IMG/VR virus record: IMGVR_UViG_3300020421_000049
Coordinates: 1-41,918 of that record
Strand: one strand, 5' to 3'
Length of the DNA stretch: 41,918 nt
Origin: a virus
Shown piece by piece: positions 18,001 to 25,016 of the stretch (the stretch's first letter is position 1; each line of letters begins with the position of its first letter). Below the pieces are notes generated by a model. The model was given only the letters and a program-made list of their open reading frames with translations. It made no database searches and was not told where the DNA came from. The translations under genes and the position numbers were made by a program.

Positions 18001-18106
18001 TTTCTGGTGTAGTTCTGGATGGTTTTTCAACCTGTCCAATCCACCAGTTAAAGTTATCCCTACCGATACGGTATTCTGGAATTAAATTAGAAAACGCATT
18101 ATCCAT
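15053..18106 (-). CDS. gp5: gp5-like baseplate hub protein without a lysozyme domain
   Basis: The N-terminal ~125 residues match the gp5/gpV OB fold: NWWIGQVEKPSR, YKVRIVGEH, PWASVIMPVNLPFSVG, GSWVIGFYLD and QKPIIMGSIG. The 1017-aa length is nearly double T4 gp5. No T4-lysozyme catalytic pattern is seen after it. Instead there is a hydrophobic helical region (about 280-470), a Calx-beta-like domain near 555-660 (VKEGDNAVFTITRSG), a related domain near 719-800, and Gly-rich strand repeats near the C-terminus (FVTVGGNGIGASATALLD). Its start overlaps the cp12 stop by 1 nt. It should form the central hub trimer with the gp27-like protein. Confidence 0.8.
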   Translation of the reverse strand: MDNAFSNLIPEYRIGRDNFNWWIGQVEKPSRTTPEIKGANRYKVRIVGEHLKDCEVVPADDLPWASVIMPVNLPFSVGNLTGTHAQLKQGSWVIGFYLDPEKQKPIIMGSIGMTPGATKVVNEFQPGECNSFTTFLDPDIDVNKDGIPSPANNLTQSSSQSAEATPARKPNNSKDGVQTGAVLFDENLAAEFNTGIDLGLDIDYTQFFGAGDGTFATFANTSGGAEGLQTSVELSAGCPHPWAPPVPPAMIAPIADGSQASEDWCQEKASKCGPEDLKTSTTRIMGEFLAEVQRNNGNIGTYLVGEATGGIYDAVYTARKYTNKFIAVIRHFVAKIKGFIIEKLTEGVEALIKAVLRPDGTGNVLTPVTEWFNNLLKDLGCKMADIGERLIQWVTDLLMGIINDIYQSVACQIDAMVNGILSKLTSLLEDIIESILGPLQDLLGPIASALNLVGGAIAKVLDFLGITCTGPDAKCSDEDSECTNGEEKKKEGDFLDDLLESIDNLFPDTSADTNQYVCDEAYNGKQLAGTRIGFRGGVFDDKYGSTPKNNPNSPSYKKKIVYDIQDIEVKEGDNAVFTITRSGYVSEASSVTFKTVGGSTATPKKDFIMVTDIVGFAPNETSKTIEVRTINDQEDERDEIFFGRIKLNSPDNTSDITTRFKNNVAKCVIKQKVRNDIDDYDPYDPYEYSFDDIIDEINDGVDDSITTIDDGTDGTTSTEPSYKVVANRSSVDAGEFIIYTVTTENVPNGSVLNYRLSPNFTPDNIIGGVVSANFVIGDNTAKITVGIVDEYVSETDEVLTFSISSTNASADVLVLSNQGIDDVDEGVGDNSDNVFTEPTEPVVDPIDVITDDSGKIIEIPVTVPGGPYTEAPFVTVGGNGIGASATALLDNDGFVSEIRVISGGYGYKKNLASNNGKRCIIDSFTLIRPGFGYQSAPTIYIDDDPSIAEAVINPDGFLIGARVLNREVTFERIPKIIIVGGGGYGAKLMPSLSCLSEDRLVELGSTKIGTGRYVDCP

Positions 18107-18333
18107 TAGTCATCATACACTAAACATTCTGGTTCTGATGGATTTTGATCACAATACAGTTCCAAGTATGTTGGGTCGTGATGATCTCCTGCTTCGATCT
18201 CTTTCTTATGATGCTCTACATACTCTTCCAACTCATGCAGTTCGCCTTCAATGTGACGACGCATTTGTGGATTCGTTGTTGGATCGTGAAGAATCTCTTT
18301 GTCCTTCTCGATATGTGCTTCGATGCTGTCCAT
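18106..18333 (-). CDS. cp12: CP12-like Calvin cycle inhibitor
   Basis: The 75-aa protein ends LELYCDQNPSEPECLVYDD, the canonical CP12 C-terminal motif with its redox-active Cys pair (C-x8-C) and VYDD tail that docks into GAPDH. The N-terminal half is a charged helix (DPTTNPQMRRHIEGELHELEEY) and lacks the N-terminal Cys pair of plant and many cyanobacterial CP12s. CP12 scaffolds phosphoribulokinase and GAPDH into an inactive complex; cyanophage versions are thought to divert carbon to the pentose phosphate pathway. Unusually, it lies between two baseplate hub genes behind a late-type promoter. Confidence 0.87.
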   Translation of the reverse strand: MDSIEAHIEKDKEILHDPTTNPQMRRHIEGELHELEEYVEHHKKEIEAGDHHDPTYLELYCDQNPSEPECLVYDD

Positions 18334-18356
18334 GTAGTAATTAGCTCGATATACGG

Positions 18357-18364
18357 TATTTATT
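18357..18364 (-). promoter_or_regulatory. late-type promoter before cp12
   Basis: The minus strand reads AATAAATA, one base from the T4 late consensus, 24 nt upstream of the cp12 ATG and 9 nt after the stop of the 472-aa gene. It could drive cp12 and the gp5-like gene together late in infection. Confidence 0.45.
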
Positions 18365-18372
18365 ATAGTACA

Positions 18373-19791
18373 TTAAGTATTATCTCGCAAGGATCCTTCA
18401 TCTTTCATACCGAAAGAGTCCCTCATAACCTTAATTGTTGTGGTTACCTCACCATTTGCTCCCGTCGTCTTCATGTATCTATGATTAACTTCTTCGATCA
18501 AATACAGTCCACTGGTCTCTAGATCATATGGTTGTTTCTCGACTTCTTTGTCTGATAACTTAGATCTGATTCTAATATCAATTCTATCACCAGCACATAT
18601 CAATGGATTACCTGCAACTACAACAGCACCTGATTGGTTTCTCATCATACTATATCGTGTCAATGATTGAGTTGCATAAAACTTCTGCCAATCAGCGAAT
18701 TTAGTTGCATCTTGAGATCCATCAGTATCATTAGGGGATGCAATACCAGTTTTATTGTAAAAACTCTCATGATCCAGATAAATGCTCATGGTTCTAGTTG
18801 GAAACGCAGATAATTTTTCCTGTGTTACCCTCAGACCCTCCATTTTTTCTTGACCACCCAAGTGTTTCATCTTATCATATGATTCATCTAAACTATAGAC
18901 ATATTCCTCATATTGACCTGTTGAGTGATTGAAGAATACTACTAACGTAGAATACTTACCCTCTCTGAGAGATTTCATCAAATCTACATCAGATGAAAAA
19001 GATGCTTCTTGTATTCTATCTCTAGTATCTTCATTGTCACTTAAGTTAGCATGTTGTTCAATATATGGTCCCCATTCCTGAACCTTATCGTTTTTATTAT
19101 CACAAAGATAATCTACAGAGAAGAAGTTATATCCCCTATTAGATTCCCAGAAAAAATATCCAGCACTACCCTCAACTTTTGCTGTACTAGTACCCTGAGT
19201 GTTTTTTGCAGTACCTGTACTGTTTGATTCTTGCCTCACAGATTTAGGAGCAAGTTTAGCAGCAATATCGAAAGGTCTATGCCTCGATGTTGTCATCTTA
19301 TGTTCAAACAAAGTATTCTCACTGAAAAATTCCTTTTCAGATTTCAATGTTTCCTTTAATAATACATCATCAATAATTTTTTCTGATCTACCAGATAGTG
19401 TTCTAGAGATAAACGAAGCTTCGTTTACCAATCCCTCTTCTGCAATCAATCCCAAAGTATACACTTGAGTTTTGTTTGAAGATACTCTGTTGTAGATTTT
19501 CCAAACTCTAAAAACGTATTCAACGGGTTCGTCTGAGAATGAGTGTTTAATAACAAGTTCAACTCTTTCAGAACCCTGTAGTGGGGGTCTATTCTTTTCT
19601 TTGCTTCCTGTGAGAAGTCCAGCATTGTCAGATATAACCATCGTCGCTGCAACATAGGGACTCGTGATATTTTCAAAGTAATCAATAGAGTATATCATAT
19701 CACCTATGGGAATAGGGTTACTAAATCCCGCAAGAAATATTGATGCTTTCTTTAAAATAAAATCCTGAGCTGATTGAATATTATCTGCCAT
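18373..19791 (-). CDS. baseplate hub protein, gp27-like (inferred)
   Basis: A 472-aa protein with a pattern seen in gp27/gpD-type hub proteins: an N-terminal strand-rich half (IGDMIYSIDYFENITSPYVAATMVISD, KHSFSDEPVEYVFRVWKIYN), a central variable region, and a C-terminal part with an OB/hub-like segment (NPLICAGDRIDIRIRSKL, GLYLIEEVNHRY). Position next to the gp5-like gene, as 27 and 5 form one complex in T4, supports the call. Sequence similarity to T4 gp27 is not obvious by eye, so identity is inferred from context and fold pattern. It follows the 1169-aa hub gene with a 1-nt gap. Confidence 0.6.
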   Translation of the reverse strand: MADNIQSAQDFILKKASIFLAGFSNPIPIGDMIYSIDYFENITSPYVAATMVISDNAGLLTGSKEKNRPPLQGSERVELVIKHSFSDEPVEYVFRVWKIYNRVSSNKTQVYTLGLIAEEGLVNEASFISRTLSGRSEKIIDDVLLKETLKSEKEFFSENTLFEHKMTTSRHRPFDIAAKLAPKSVRQESNSTGTAKNTQGTSTAKVEGSAGYFFWESNRGYNFFSVDYLCDNKNDKVQEWGPYIEQHANLSDNEDTRDRIQEASFSSDVDLMKSLREGKYSTLVVFFNHSTGQYEEYVYSLDESYDKMKHLGGQEKMEGLRVTQEKLSAFPTRTMSIYLDHESFYNKTGIASPNDTDGSQDATKFADWQKFYATQSLTRYSMMRNQSGAVVVAGNPLICAGDRIDIRIRSKLSDKEVEKQPYDLETSGLYLIEEVNHRYMKTTGANGEVTTTIKVMRDSFGMKDEGSLRDNT

Positions 19792-19792
19792 G

Positions 19793-22700
19793 TCAAGCTC
19801 CCAGTGTTAATAATCTTTGTCTAGCCATATATGCTAGTAGTCCAGCGTCAGACATATCAGAACCTCTCCTTGATGACTGTGATTGACCACCACCGCCACT
19901 GCCGCTAATGTTGGATGATTGATTGACTGGATTATTTACAATAGCAACTTTTGGTCCTGCTGCTGCCATTGCTGTATTAGCAGATCCTTCTAATAGAGCA
20001 GTTGGTGCAGCGTTTGGCGGTGCTTGATATGAACTTCCCCTTCCTTGAGCACCAAATGCGAATGAGAAGAAATCTTCAGGGTTTCCTGCTGGTGCTGCTG
20101 ATGTATTACTCATCAACTGTACACCATTATTAGAAGAAGGAACAGCACCAGGTGCTAAAGCATTTGCACCAGGAGTGTTACCAGATCCTTGCATACCATG
20201 TGCAACAAATGCTCTAGTTCCAGCAATTGTAGCAGTGTTTCCGAATCCTGTAGAGGATTCTTTATAATTATGAACACCAAGAGGTAATCTTAATCCAGGT
20301 TTTCCAGCAATATCTATACCACCAAAAGATCCACCACCATCTCTACCAGCATGAGCTATTTGTTCTTGTTCAATGTATTTCATTAATGTTGCATCATCAG
20401 GTGGATTGTTAGGATCAATGTCAATCATTGCATTTGTAAACGAGAAACGTTCTCCTTTACCAATAAGAGCCTTTGCGATCTTAAATGATGCACGTCTTAC
20501 TTCTGCTTTACCTTCTGGTTTATTCCACAACTCTGTTTCAGGTCCAATATGGAAGTGAGGTCCACGAGAAGCACCAGTATCACCTTGAATGAATGTTCCA
20601 GCACCCTCTAGCATAGCAGTTGGTTGCATTGGTGTTTGTGGTTGAACCGATGCAGCTGCAGCAGCCTGTGCATTACTAGCACTTGGTGTGTAACTCATCT
20701 GCTGGAAACCTGGGTTCAATTGATTATTTTGATTATTAGCAGGTGCTTGTGGTGCTCTCTGCGCTTGCTGTGCCTGCTGTAAGATTTCACCAGTTCCAGC
20801 ACCTTCTCTTCTAACACCTGATAAACCACGATCTCCCGCAATTCTTGCAGCATTACTATCTCCCATAAAGATAGCACCAGCATACTTAGAGTTAAGTTGA
20901 CTTGCAAATTGTGGTGTAAGATGAGCAGGATCTCTAGTTTCGTAAACTCCTTCTTCTATAATTGCACCTTCATTTGAAGCAGCAGATTTAATTGCACTAT
21001 AAGCTCTACCATATTCTTTTTGATTAGGTGGAACTACAACAACTCTATATCCCTTCGCTTTGAGATTTCTGATGGCATCCATCATATCTCTTCCTGCTCT
21101 AACAGGATCATTAGCAGTATTTGTTCCACCAGCAAGAACAACAGTTTGACCTGCTCCTCCTCCTGCCATAGGACTTAATGTAGGTGAAACGTTTTGCAGC
21201 ATGCCTACAGGCAATTGTGATAGGTCTCTATCATCATGGAAGTAATTACCACCAGTTCCACGATACATGTCACCAGATCTCATATTTTGTAGATCTGTTT
21301 GCCCTTTGAAATATGCTCTCCCTTTGACATCGTTTCTTGCTGCTGTTGACATCGCACCACCAGATTGGAAGTCACTTAAAATTGCAGATGCTTCAGATGC
21401 TTTATTTTTATTGAATATTCTATCAAGACCAGCAAACCCTTCTGTAGCAGCAATTTGCCTTAATTTTGCTTTTCTTTCTTCTGGAGTATTACCCAACATA
21501 GGAGCTATATGTCCATATGCTGCATTTGCATTAGGATCTGCTCCAGGACCATAAATTGCAGCAGAGAATGGTGTAAATTGACCCTCTGCCATTGCTTGGT
21601 TTCCAACATTAGTGCCATACCCAGAATGATTCTGTGTCGCTCTATTCAACATTACCTGCATAGCATCAGCAGCATTTTGACCACTACCACCTTCTAATGT
21701 TGACAAATATGCCGCTAACATGTTATCGCTATTACCACCACCTACAGGACCACCAGGACCGCCAGGACCACCAGGAGAAGTGCCCTGTTGTTGACCTTGT
21801 GTATTACCACCACGATTACCAAAGATATCTTTGATACCAGGAATTTTGTCTAAGAGGTCTCTAACACTATTACCAAACGATTTACCACCTTTCAAACCAA
21901 GTGGATCACCAATGCCTCTTTTTTCCATTTCTGCACCAATTGCTGATGCAATACCCTTATACTCTTTTTCTTTACCACCAAATATATTCTGTAAACCACC
22001 ACCAAAAGCATCAGCAATACCTTTCAATGGATTGAGAGGTAAAATACTCATAACTTCTGGATTTCCAGGTTCATTGAAGATGCCATTCAAACCAGGCATA
22101 CTAAATGGCATGTTTGTCATACCAGGAACAATTGTTCCACCTGCTTTGAATTTTGCTGGTGGAAGTAATTTTTGTCCTCCTCCACCTGTTCCACCCATCA
22201 TATCACCAGCCATCAACGCACCGTCAATACCTAGAGATACAGCAGTTCCAACACCAGGAACTGTAGATGCAGCACCAGATGCTAGTTCGCCAACAGCACC
22301 TATGATATCACCTTTAAGTAATCGTTCAATACCAAATGCAGCACCTGCAAGTAATCCAACACCAGGAATTTTCTTTGCTACTGCCTTTCCTGCTCCTTTT
22401 GCTACTGCTTTACCTGCTCCTTTTGCTACTGCTTTACCACCTGTTTTTGCTAATCCTCCACCAACTTCTTTAGAAATTGTTTTACCAATCTTTCCAATAG
22501 CACCACCTTTTTTAGATAGTGCAGTAATTGGTTTAACACCTTTAGTTGGTCTAGCAGGTCTACCTTTTTTAAATGCAGCGATTCTTTCTTGTTTTGTTAG
22601 ATAGTTACCTTTAGCATCAGTACCCATCTGAATGGCATTATTAAATAAATCGCCAATTCCTGAGGACTGTGGTGATACGCCACCACTTGGTCCTGGCATA

Positions 22701-23302
22701 CGTACAGATGGTGTGGGTCCTCCAGTTGTTCCAGGTAATCTAGGACCACCAGGTGGTAAAGCTTTTCTACCTCCTCCTCGTGTAATACCTGAACCAGTTC
22801 TTGGTACAATAGACCCTTTACCAGGTGGTAATTGTAATTGTCTAACTGTTACCCTTTTAATAGGTTCTTGTCTAGAAGGTAATTTCTTCTGTTCTTCCCT
22901 ACCTCTTAATCTTTTTACGTCCTTTTCGCCACCATCAGATTCTACATTTACGGATGCAGAAGCAAAAGTAGAAGTTACACCAAACCTAAGAGTTTCATCT
23001 TGTGGTTTTTCGTATGTCTCCTCAATACCAATCTCTACAGTTGCTTTATTACCAAAAAGTTCAAATTCACCAGCGATCTTACCATCAACAATATCTGCTT
23101 CAGAAAAGTTTTCGGATATTACAAATCTTCTCTTTGTACCATCGGGAAACTTAGCGTTCTCAGCAGTAATCGTAAAGGTGACTACTTCACCTCTTTTAAC
23201 ACTTTGTTTATCAGCCTCAACTTTCCACCCAAGACGGTCGCGCTTCTTCCTCTTGGGGTCTCCTAGTTTTAAACCTGAAATTGCGTAAGATCCTGATGCC
23301 AT
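19793..23302 (-). CDS. multidomain baseplate hub enzyme: SleB-like, SGNH-like and M23-like segments
   Basis: A 1169-aa protein. Residues ~25-125 form a Calx-beta/Ig-like domain (VKRGEVVTFTITAEN). A Gly/Ala-rich hydrophobic region (about 270-375) resembles membrane-active tape or hub segments. Residues ~522-670 match SleB-type cell-wall hydrolases (QNAADAMQVMLNRA, MAEGQFTPFS). Residues ~716-815 carry SGNH motifs (VVLAGGTN, DPAHLT, MGDSNAARIAG) and ~911-1030 carry M23 motifs (RGPHFHIG, GGIDIAG, AFVAHGM), both in permuted order. It likely digests peptidoglycan during DNA injection in place of the missing gp5 lysozyme. The ATG overlaps the stop of the 52-aa gene by 1 nt. Confidence 0.7.
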   Translation of the reverse strand: MASGSYAISGLKLGDPKRKKRDRLGWKVEADKQSVKRGEVVTFTITAENAKFPDGTKRRFVISENFSEADIVDGKIAGEFELFGNKATVEIGIEETYEKPQDETLRFGVTSTFASASVNVESDGGEKDVKRLRGREEQKKLPSRQEPIKRVTVRQLQLPPGKGSIVPRTGSGITRGGGRKALPPGGPRLPGTTGGPTPSVRMPGPSGGVSPQSSGIGDLFNNAIQMGTDAKGNYLTKQERIAAFKKGRPARPTKGVKPITALSKKGGAIGKIGKTISKEVGGGLAKTGGKAVAKGAGKAVAKGAGKAVAKKIPGVGLLAGAAFGIERLLKGDIIGAVGELASGAASTVPGVGTAVSLGIDGALMAGDMMGGTGGGGQKLLPPAKFKAGGTIVPGMTNMPFSMPGLNGIFNEPGNPEVMSILPLNPLKGIADAFGGGLQNIFGGKEKEYKGIASAIGAEMEKRGIGDPLGLKGGKSFGNSVRDLLDKIPGIKDIFGNRGGNTQGQQQGTSPGGPGGPGGPVGGGNSDNMLAAYLSTLEGGSGQNAADAMQVMLNRATQNHSGYGTNVGNQAMAEGQFTPFSAAIYGPGADPNANAAYGHIAPMLGNTPEERKAKLRQIAATEGFAGLDRIFNKNKASEASAILSDFQSGGAMSTAARNDVKGRAYFKGQTDLQNMRSGDMYRGTGGNYFHDDRDLSQLPVGMLQNVSPTLSPMAGGGAGQTVVLAGGTNTANDPVRAGRDMMDAIRNLKAKGYRVVVVPPNQKEYGRAYSAIKSAASNEGAIIEEGVYETRDPAHLTPQFASQLNSKYAGAIFMGDSNAARIAGDRGLSGVRREGAGTGEILQQAQQAQRAPQAPANNQNNQLNPGFQQMSYTPSASNAQAAAAASVQPQTPMQPTAMLEGAGTFIQGDTGASRGPHFHIGPETELWNKPEGKAEVRRASFKIAKALIGKGERFSFTNAMIDIDPNNPPDDATLMKYIEQEQIAHAGRDGGGSFGGIDIAGKPGLRLPLGVHNYKESSTGFGNTATIAGTRAFVAHGMQGSGNTPGANALAPGAVPSSNNGVQLMSNTSAAPAGNPEDFFSFAFGAQGRGSSYQAPPNAAPTALLEGSANTAMAAAGPKVAIVNNPVNQSSNISGSGGGGQSQSSRRGSDMSDAGLLAYMARQRLLTLGA

Positions 23303-23460
23303 TAGCTTTCTTGTGCTTTTTTGAGTTCTTCAAGATATTGTTGCAATAACGCAGTGTAAACATCTCGTTCCCACGGCATTAAATTTTCAATTTCCGTCAA
23401 ACTATATTTATGGTACTGGATCAAAGCAAAATTAGTTTTATAATAACCCTCTAGGGTCAT
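23302..23460 (-). CDS. small tail-assembly partner in the -1 frame of gp26 (52 aa)
   Basis: MTLEGYYKTNFALIQYHKYS, then LTEIENLMPWERDVYTALLQ and an acidic-basic helix. The motif YSLxEIExMxPWER is familiar from small cyanophage proteins next to gp26. The ATG is 11 nt after the gp26 stop and the TAA overlaps the next ATG by 1 nt. It lies exactly in the -1 frame of gp26 and that frame is open back to a TTTTTTC heptamer in the gp26 C-terminus, so it may also be made as a gp26 fusion, as in gpG/gpGT-type tail chaperones. Confidence 0.7.
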   Translation of the reverse strand: MTLEGYYKTNFALIQYHKYSLTEIENLMPWERDVYTALLQQYLEELKKAQES

Positions 23461-23471
23461 ATGGAAGAGGC

Positions 23472-24185
23472 TTACCCGAAAAAATTAGATAATCCCTCAA
23501 TCGTGTACTCACCAACAACACCAGTTTTTGGATTTTCTGCCTCAAAGGTATGAGTCAATTTTGGTGAAGTTGCGAAGAATTCAGAGAATTTCTCAAATTG
23601 TTCTCTGGTCATATTCTCAACAAAATCCTTAAATTCTTGCTTTGAAGTAGTTGAGTTATCAAATACTTCGTCTTCAGTAAAAATTTGATCAATAGAATCT
23701 GCAATAAAGTCAACTACTTCATCTTCATCAAATTTCTTCAAAAGAGAGACATTAACAAAGGTATCAAGACCAGGATATTTCATAATACACCCGATTTTGT
23801 CATCGAGCATGATTTTCTTGTCATGACCCTCAGGGAACTCGACTTCTACATTTTCAAGGTCTACTGTTACGGTTGTAGTTGTCTCGCCATCATCTTTACA
23901 GGTAACAACGAATTCTACTGTGCTTCCAACAGAGACAGATCTGATTTTCAAGTAAATATACTCCAAATCAAAAGATGCTAGTTTTTCAACTTTAACACCT
24001 CTAGTTACGATGCAATTTTGGAGAAGATCGACAATTGCGTCTTTAATTGCCTCTTCGTTACCATCTTCTGATGCCAGTAAAAGCACCTTTTCTTCTTTTA
24101 CAGTGAATGGTCTAATTTTAATACTTTTGCCTGTAGAAGGCACTTTGATAGTAGAAATAGGATAACCAATCGTCGGTAGTGACAT
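23472..24185 (-). CDS. gp26: gp26-like baseplate hub assembly protein
   Basis: The 237-aa protein has the T4 gp26 family pattern: MSLPTIGYPISTIKVPSTGK, SIKIRPFTVKEEKVLLLASE and FDLEYIYLKIRSVSVGSTVE, with an acidic middle (EDEVFDNSTT) and C-terminal helix EQFEKFSEFFATSPKL. In T4 this protein takes part in central hub assembly and is not abundant in the virion. A CTAAATA late promoter lies 22 nt upstream. Its last codons contain a slippery heptamer that puts the following 52-aa gene in the -1 frame. Confidence 0.82.
   Translation of the reverse strand: MSLPTIGYPISTIKVPSTGKSIKIRPFTVKEEKVLLLASEDGNEEAIKDAIVDLLQNCIVTRGVKVEKLASFDLEYIYLKIRSVSVGSTVEFVVTCKDDGETTTTVTVDLENVEVEFPEGHDKKIMLDDKIGCIMKYPGLDTFVNVSLLKKFDEDEVVDFIADSIDQIFTEDEVFDNSTTSKQEFKDFVENMTREQFEKFSEFFATSPKLTHTFEAENPKTGVVGEYTIEGLSNFFG
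23478..23484 (-). promoter_or_regulatory. candidate -1 ribosomal frameshift heptamer at the gp26 3' end
   Basis: The minus strand reads T TTT TTC in the gp26 frame (codons AAT-TTT-TTC-GGG-TAA), a canonical X XXY YYZ slippery site one codon before the stop. After a -1 slip the frame reads CGG GTA AGC CTC TTC CAT ATG and continues into the 52-aa gene with no stop. About 7 nt downstream CCTCT can pair with AGAGG (13-nt loop) as a stimulator. Confidence 0.6.
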
Positions 24186-24206
24186 AATATGCTCGTTCAG
24201 TATTAT

Positions 24207-24213
24207 TATTTAG
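24207..24213 (-). promoter_or_regulatory. late promoter of gp26 (CTAAATA)
   Basis: CTAAATA on the minus strand, 22 nt before the gp26 ATG. It is likely the late promoter for the hub operon running leftward from gp26. Confidence 0.6.
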
Positions 24214-24215
24214 TG

Positions 24216-24284
24216 CGACTTTTTTAGTCAAAATTTAGCGGGAATTTTTTTCCCAGTTTCATGGAATCGAAAAATCGAATTTCC
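24216..24284. repeat. left copy of a ~68-bp imperfect direct repeat
   Basis: Shares collinear blocks with 28038-28104 on the same strand: CGACTTTT, a GCGG block, AATTTTTTTC, TTTCA and ATCGAATTTC. It fills the gap between gp26 and the tube-family gene. It also contains short inverted repeats (GGGAA/TTCCC and GACT/AGTC). Confidence 0.5.
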
Positions 24285-24982
24285 TATTGTACACCAATAT
24301 AGCGTCCGTTCTCATCGTAAAGGGTATTAACCGACTTGAATGACTGTTGTGTGATATCATTCGTCACAACATAGTGTCTTTCATATTGGAACTGTGCTGT
24401 GAACTTAACCACTTGAGTATTACCATACGAAAGAGGAACAGCATCAACCTCTGCAGGCCAGCAGTTTTCCATTACATAAGTGATTGGTGACCTTTCTTGT
24501 GTATCTTCTGGACCCATTTCAGTTTTACTAATCCTTATGTTACATCTGTATTCATCAGGATATGCTAATCGAACTGCACGTTTTGGATTCAACCTATCAG
24601 TAGTTCTCATACTTTGGAGATCACTTCCTGGTTTTTGTGACTTTTGATGCTCTCCAAAAATATAATCATTCCATGATTGAATGAATTTCAAGGGAAGTAG
24701 ATCAGCAGTTAACATCCAACCTAACTGAAATGTACTGAAGACACGACTGGTTGCATAGTTCACCTGACTCTCACCTAGGTATCTTCCAGTGATTCCACCA
24801 GTTCCAGTGCTAATGTTAGGTAGTTGTGCTTCATCACAGAAGATTTTAATGTACTCTTCTTGATAATATTCACCCAACGCTGCTTTAAGTTCATCCGTCA
24901 GATAAAATTGCACATCAAAGTTATTGCTTGAAGCAATACCACCTCTTTTACCTATCTGCTTTAAAAACTTATCTATAGACAC
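24284..24982 (-). CDS. tail-tube family protein (gp19/gp54-like)
   Basis: A 232-aa protein that starts SIDKFLKQIGKRGGIASSNN and has the strand order of tube proteins: YIKIFCDEAQLPNISTGTGG, RVFSTFQLGWMLTADLLPLK with IQSWNDYIF, RCNIRISKTEMG, and a final DAVPLSYGNTQVVKFTAQFQ with ERHYVV. T4 tube (gp19) and tube-initiator (gp54) proteins share this fold and the closing 'xxLSYGxxxxxxFxxxFxYxxY' strand. Position beside gp48 favours a baseplate tube initiator or hub role. It is transcribed divergently from gp4. Confidence 0.6.
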   Translation of the reverse strand: MSIDKFLKQIGKRGGIASSNNFDVQFYLTDELKAALGEYYQEEYIKIFCDEAQLPNISTGTGGITGRYLGESQVNYATSRVFSTFQLGWMLTADLLPLKFIQSWNDYIFGEHQKSQKPGSDLQSMRTTDRLNPKRAVRLAYPDEYRCNIRISKTEMGPEDTQERSPITYVMENCWPAEVDAVPLSYGNTQVVKFTAQFQYERHYVVTNDITQQSFKSVNTLYDENGRYIGVQ

Positions 24983-24983
24983 A

Positions 24984-24990
24984 CTAAATA
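24984..24990 (+). promoter_or_regulatory. late promoter for the gp4-gp53 operon
   Basis: CTAAATA on the plus strand, 23 nt upstream of the gp4 ATG, in a compact divergent intergenic region. Confidence 0.6.
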
Positions 24991-25008
24991 CCTATGTTGG
25001 TCTCTTTA

Positions 25009-25016
25009 TATTTATG
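25009..25016 (-). promoter_or_regulatory. late promoter for the tube-family gene
   Basis: CATAAATA on the minus strand, 26 nt upstream of the ATG at 24982. It overlaps the gp4 start codon, so the two late promoters face outward across 30 bp. Confidence 0.55.

Noticed and set aside
21831-22604. 257-codon plus-strand frame rich in Pro, Ile and Ala
   Set aside because: It is opposite the Gly/Ala/Lys-rich part of the 1169-aa hub gene, and its Pro-rich composition is what the complement of Gly codons produces. No ribosome site or family pattern.
22632-23288. 218-codon plus-strand frame
   Set aside because: Antisense of the hub gene N-terminus with the same Pro-rich artefact; the minus-strand gene has clear domain patterns and coupled neighbours.
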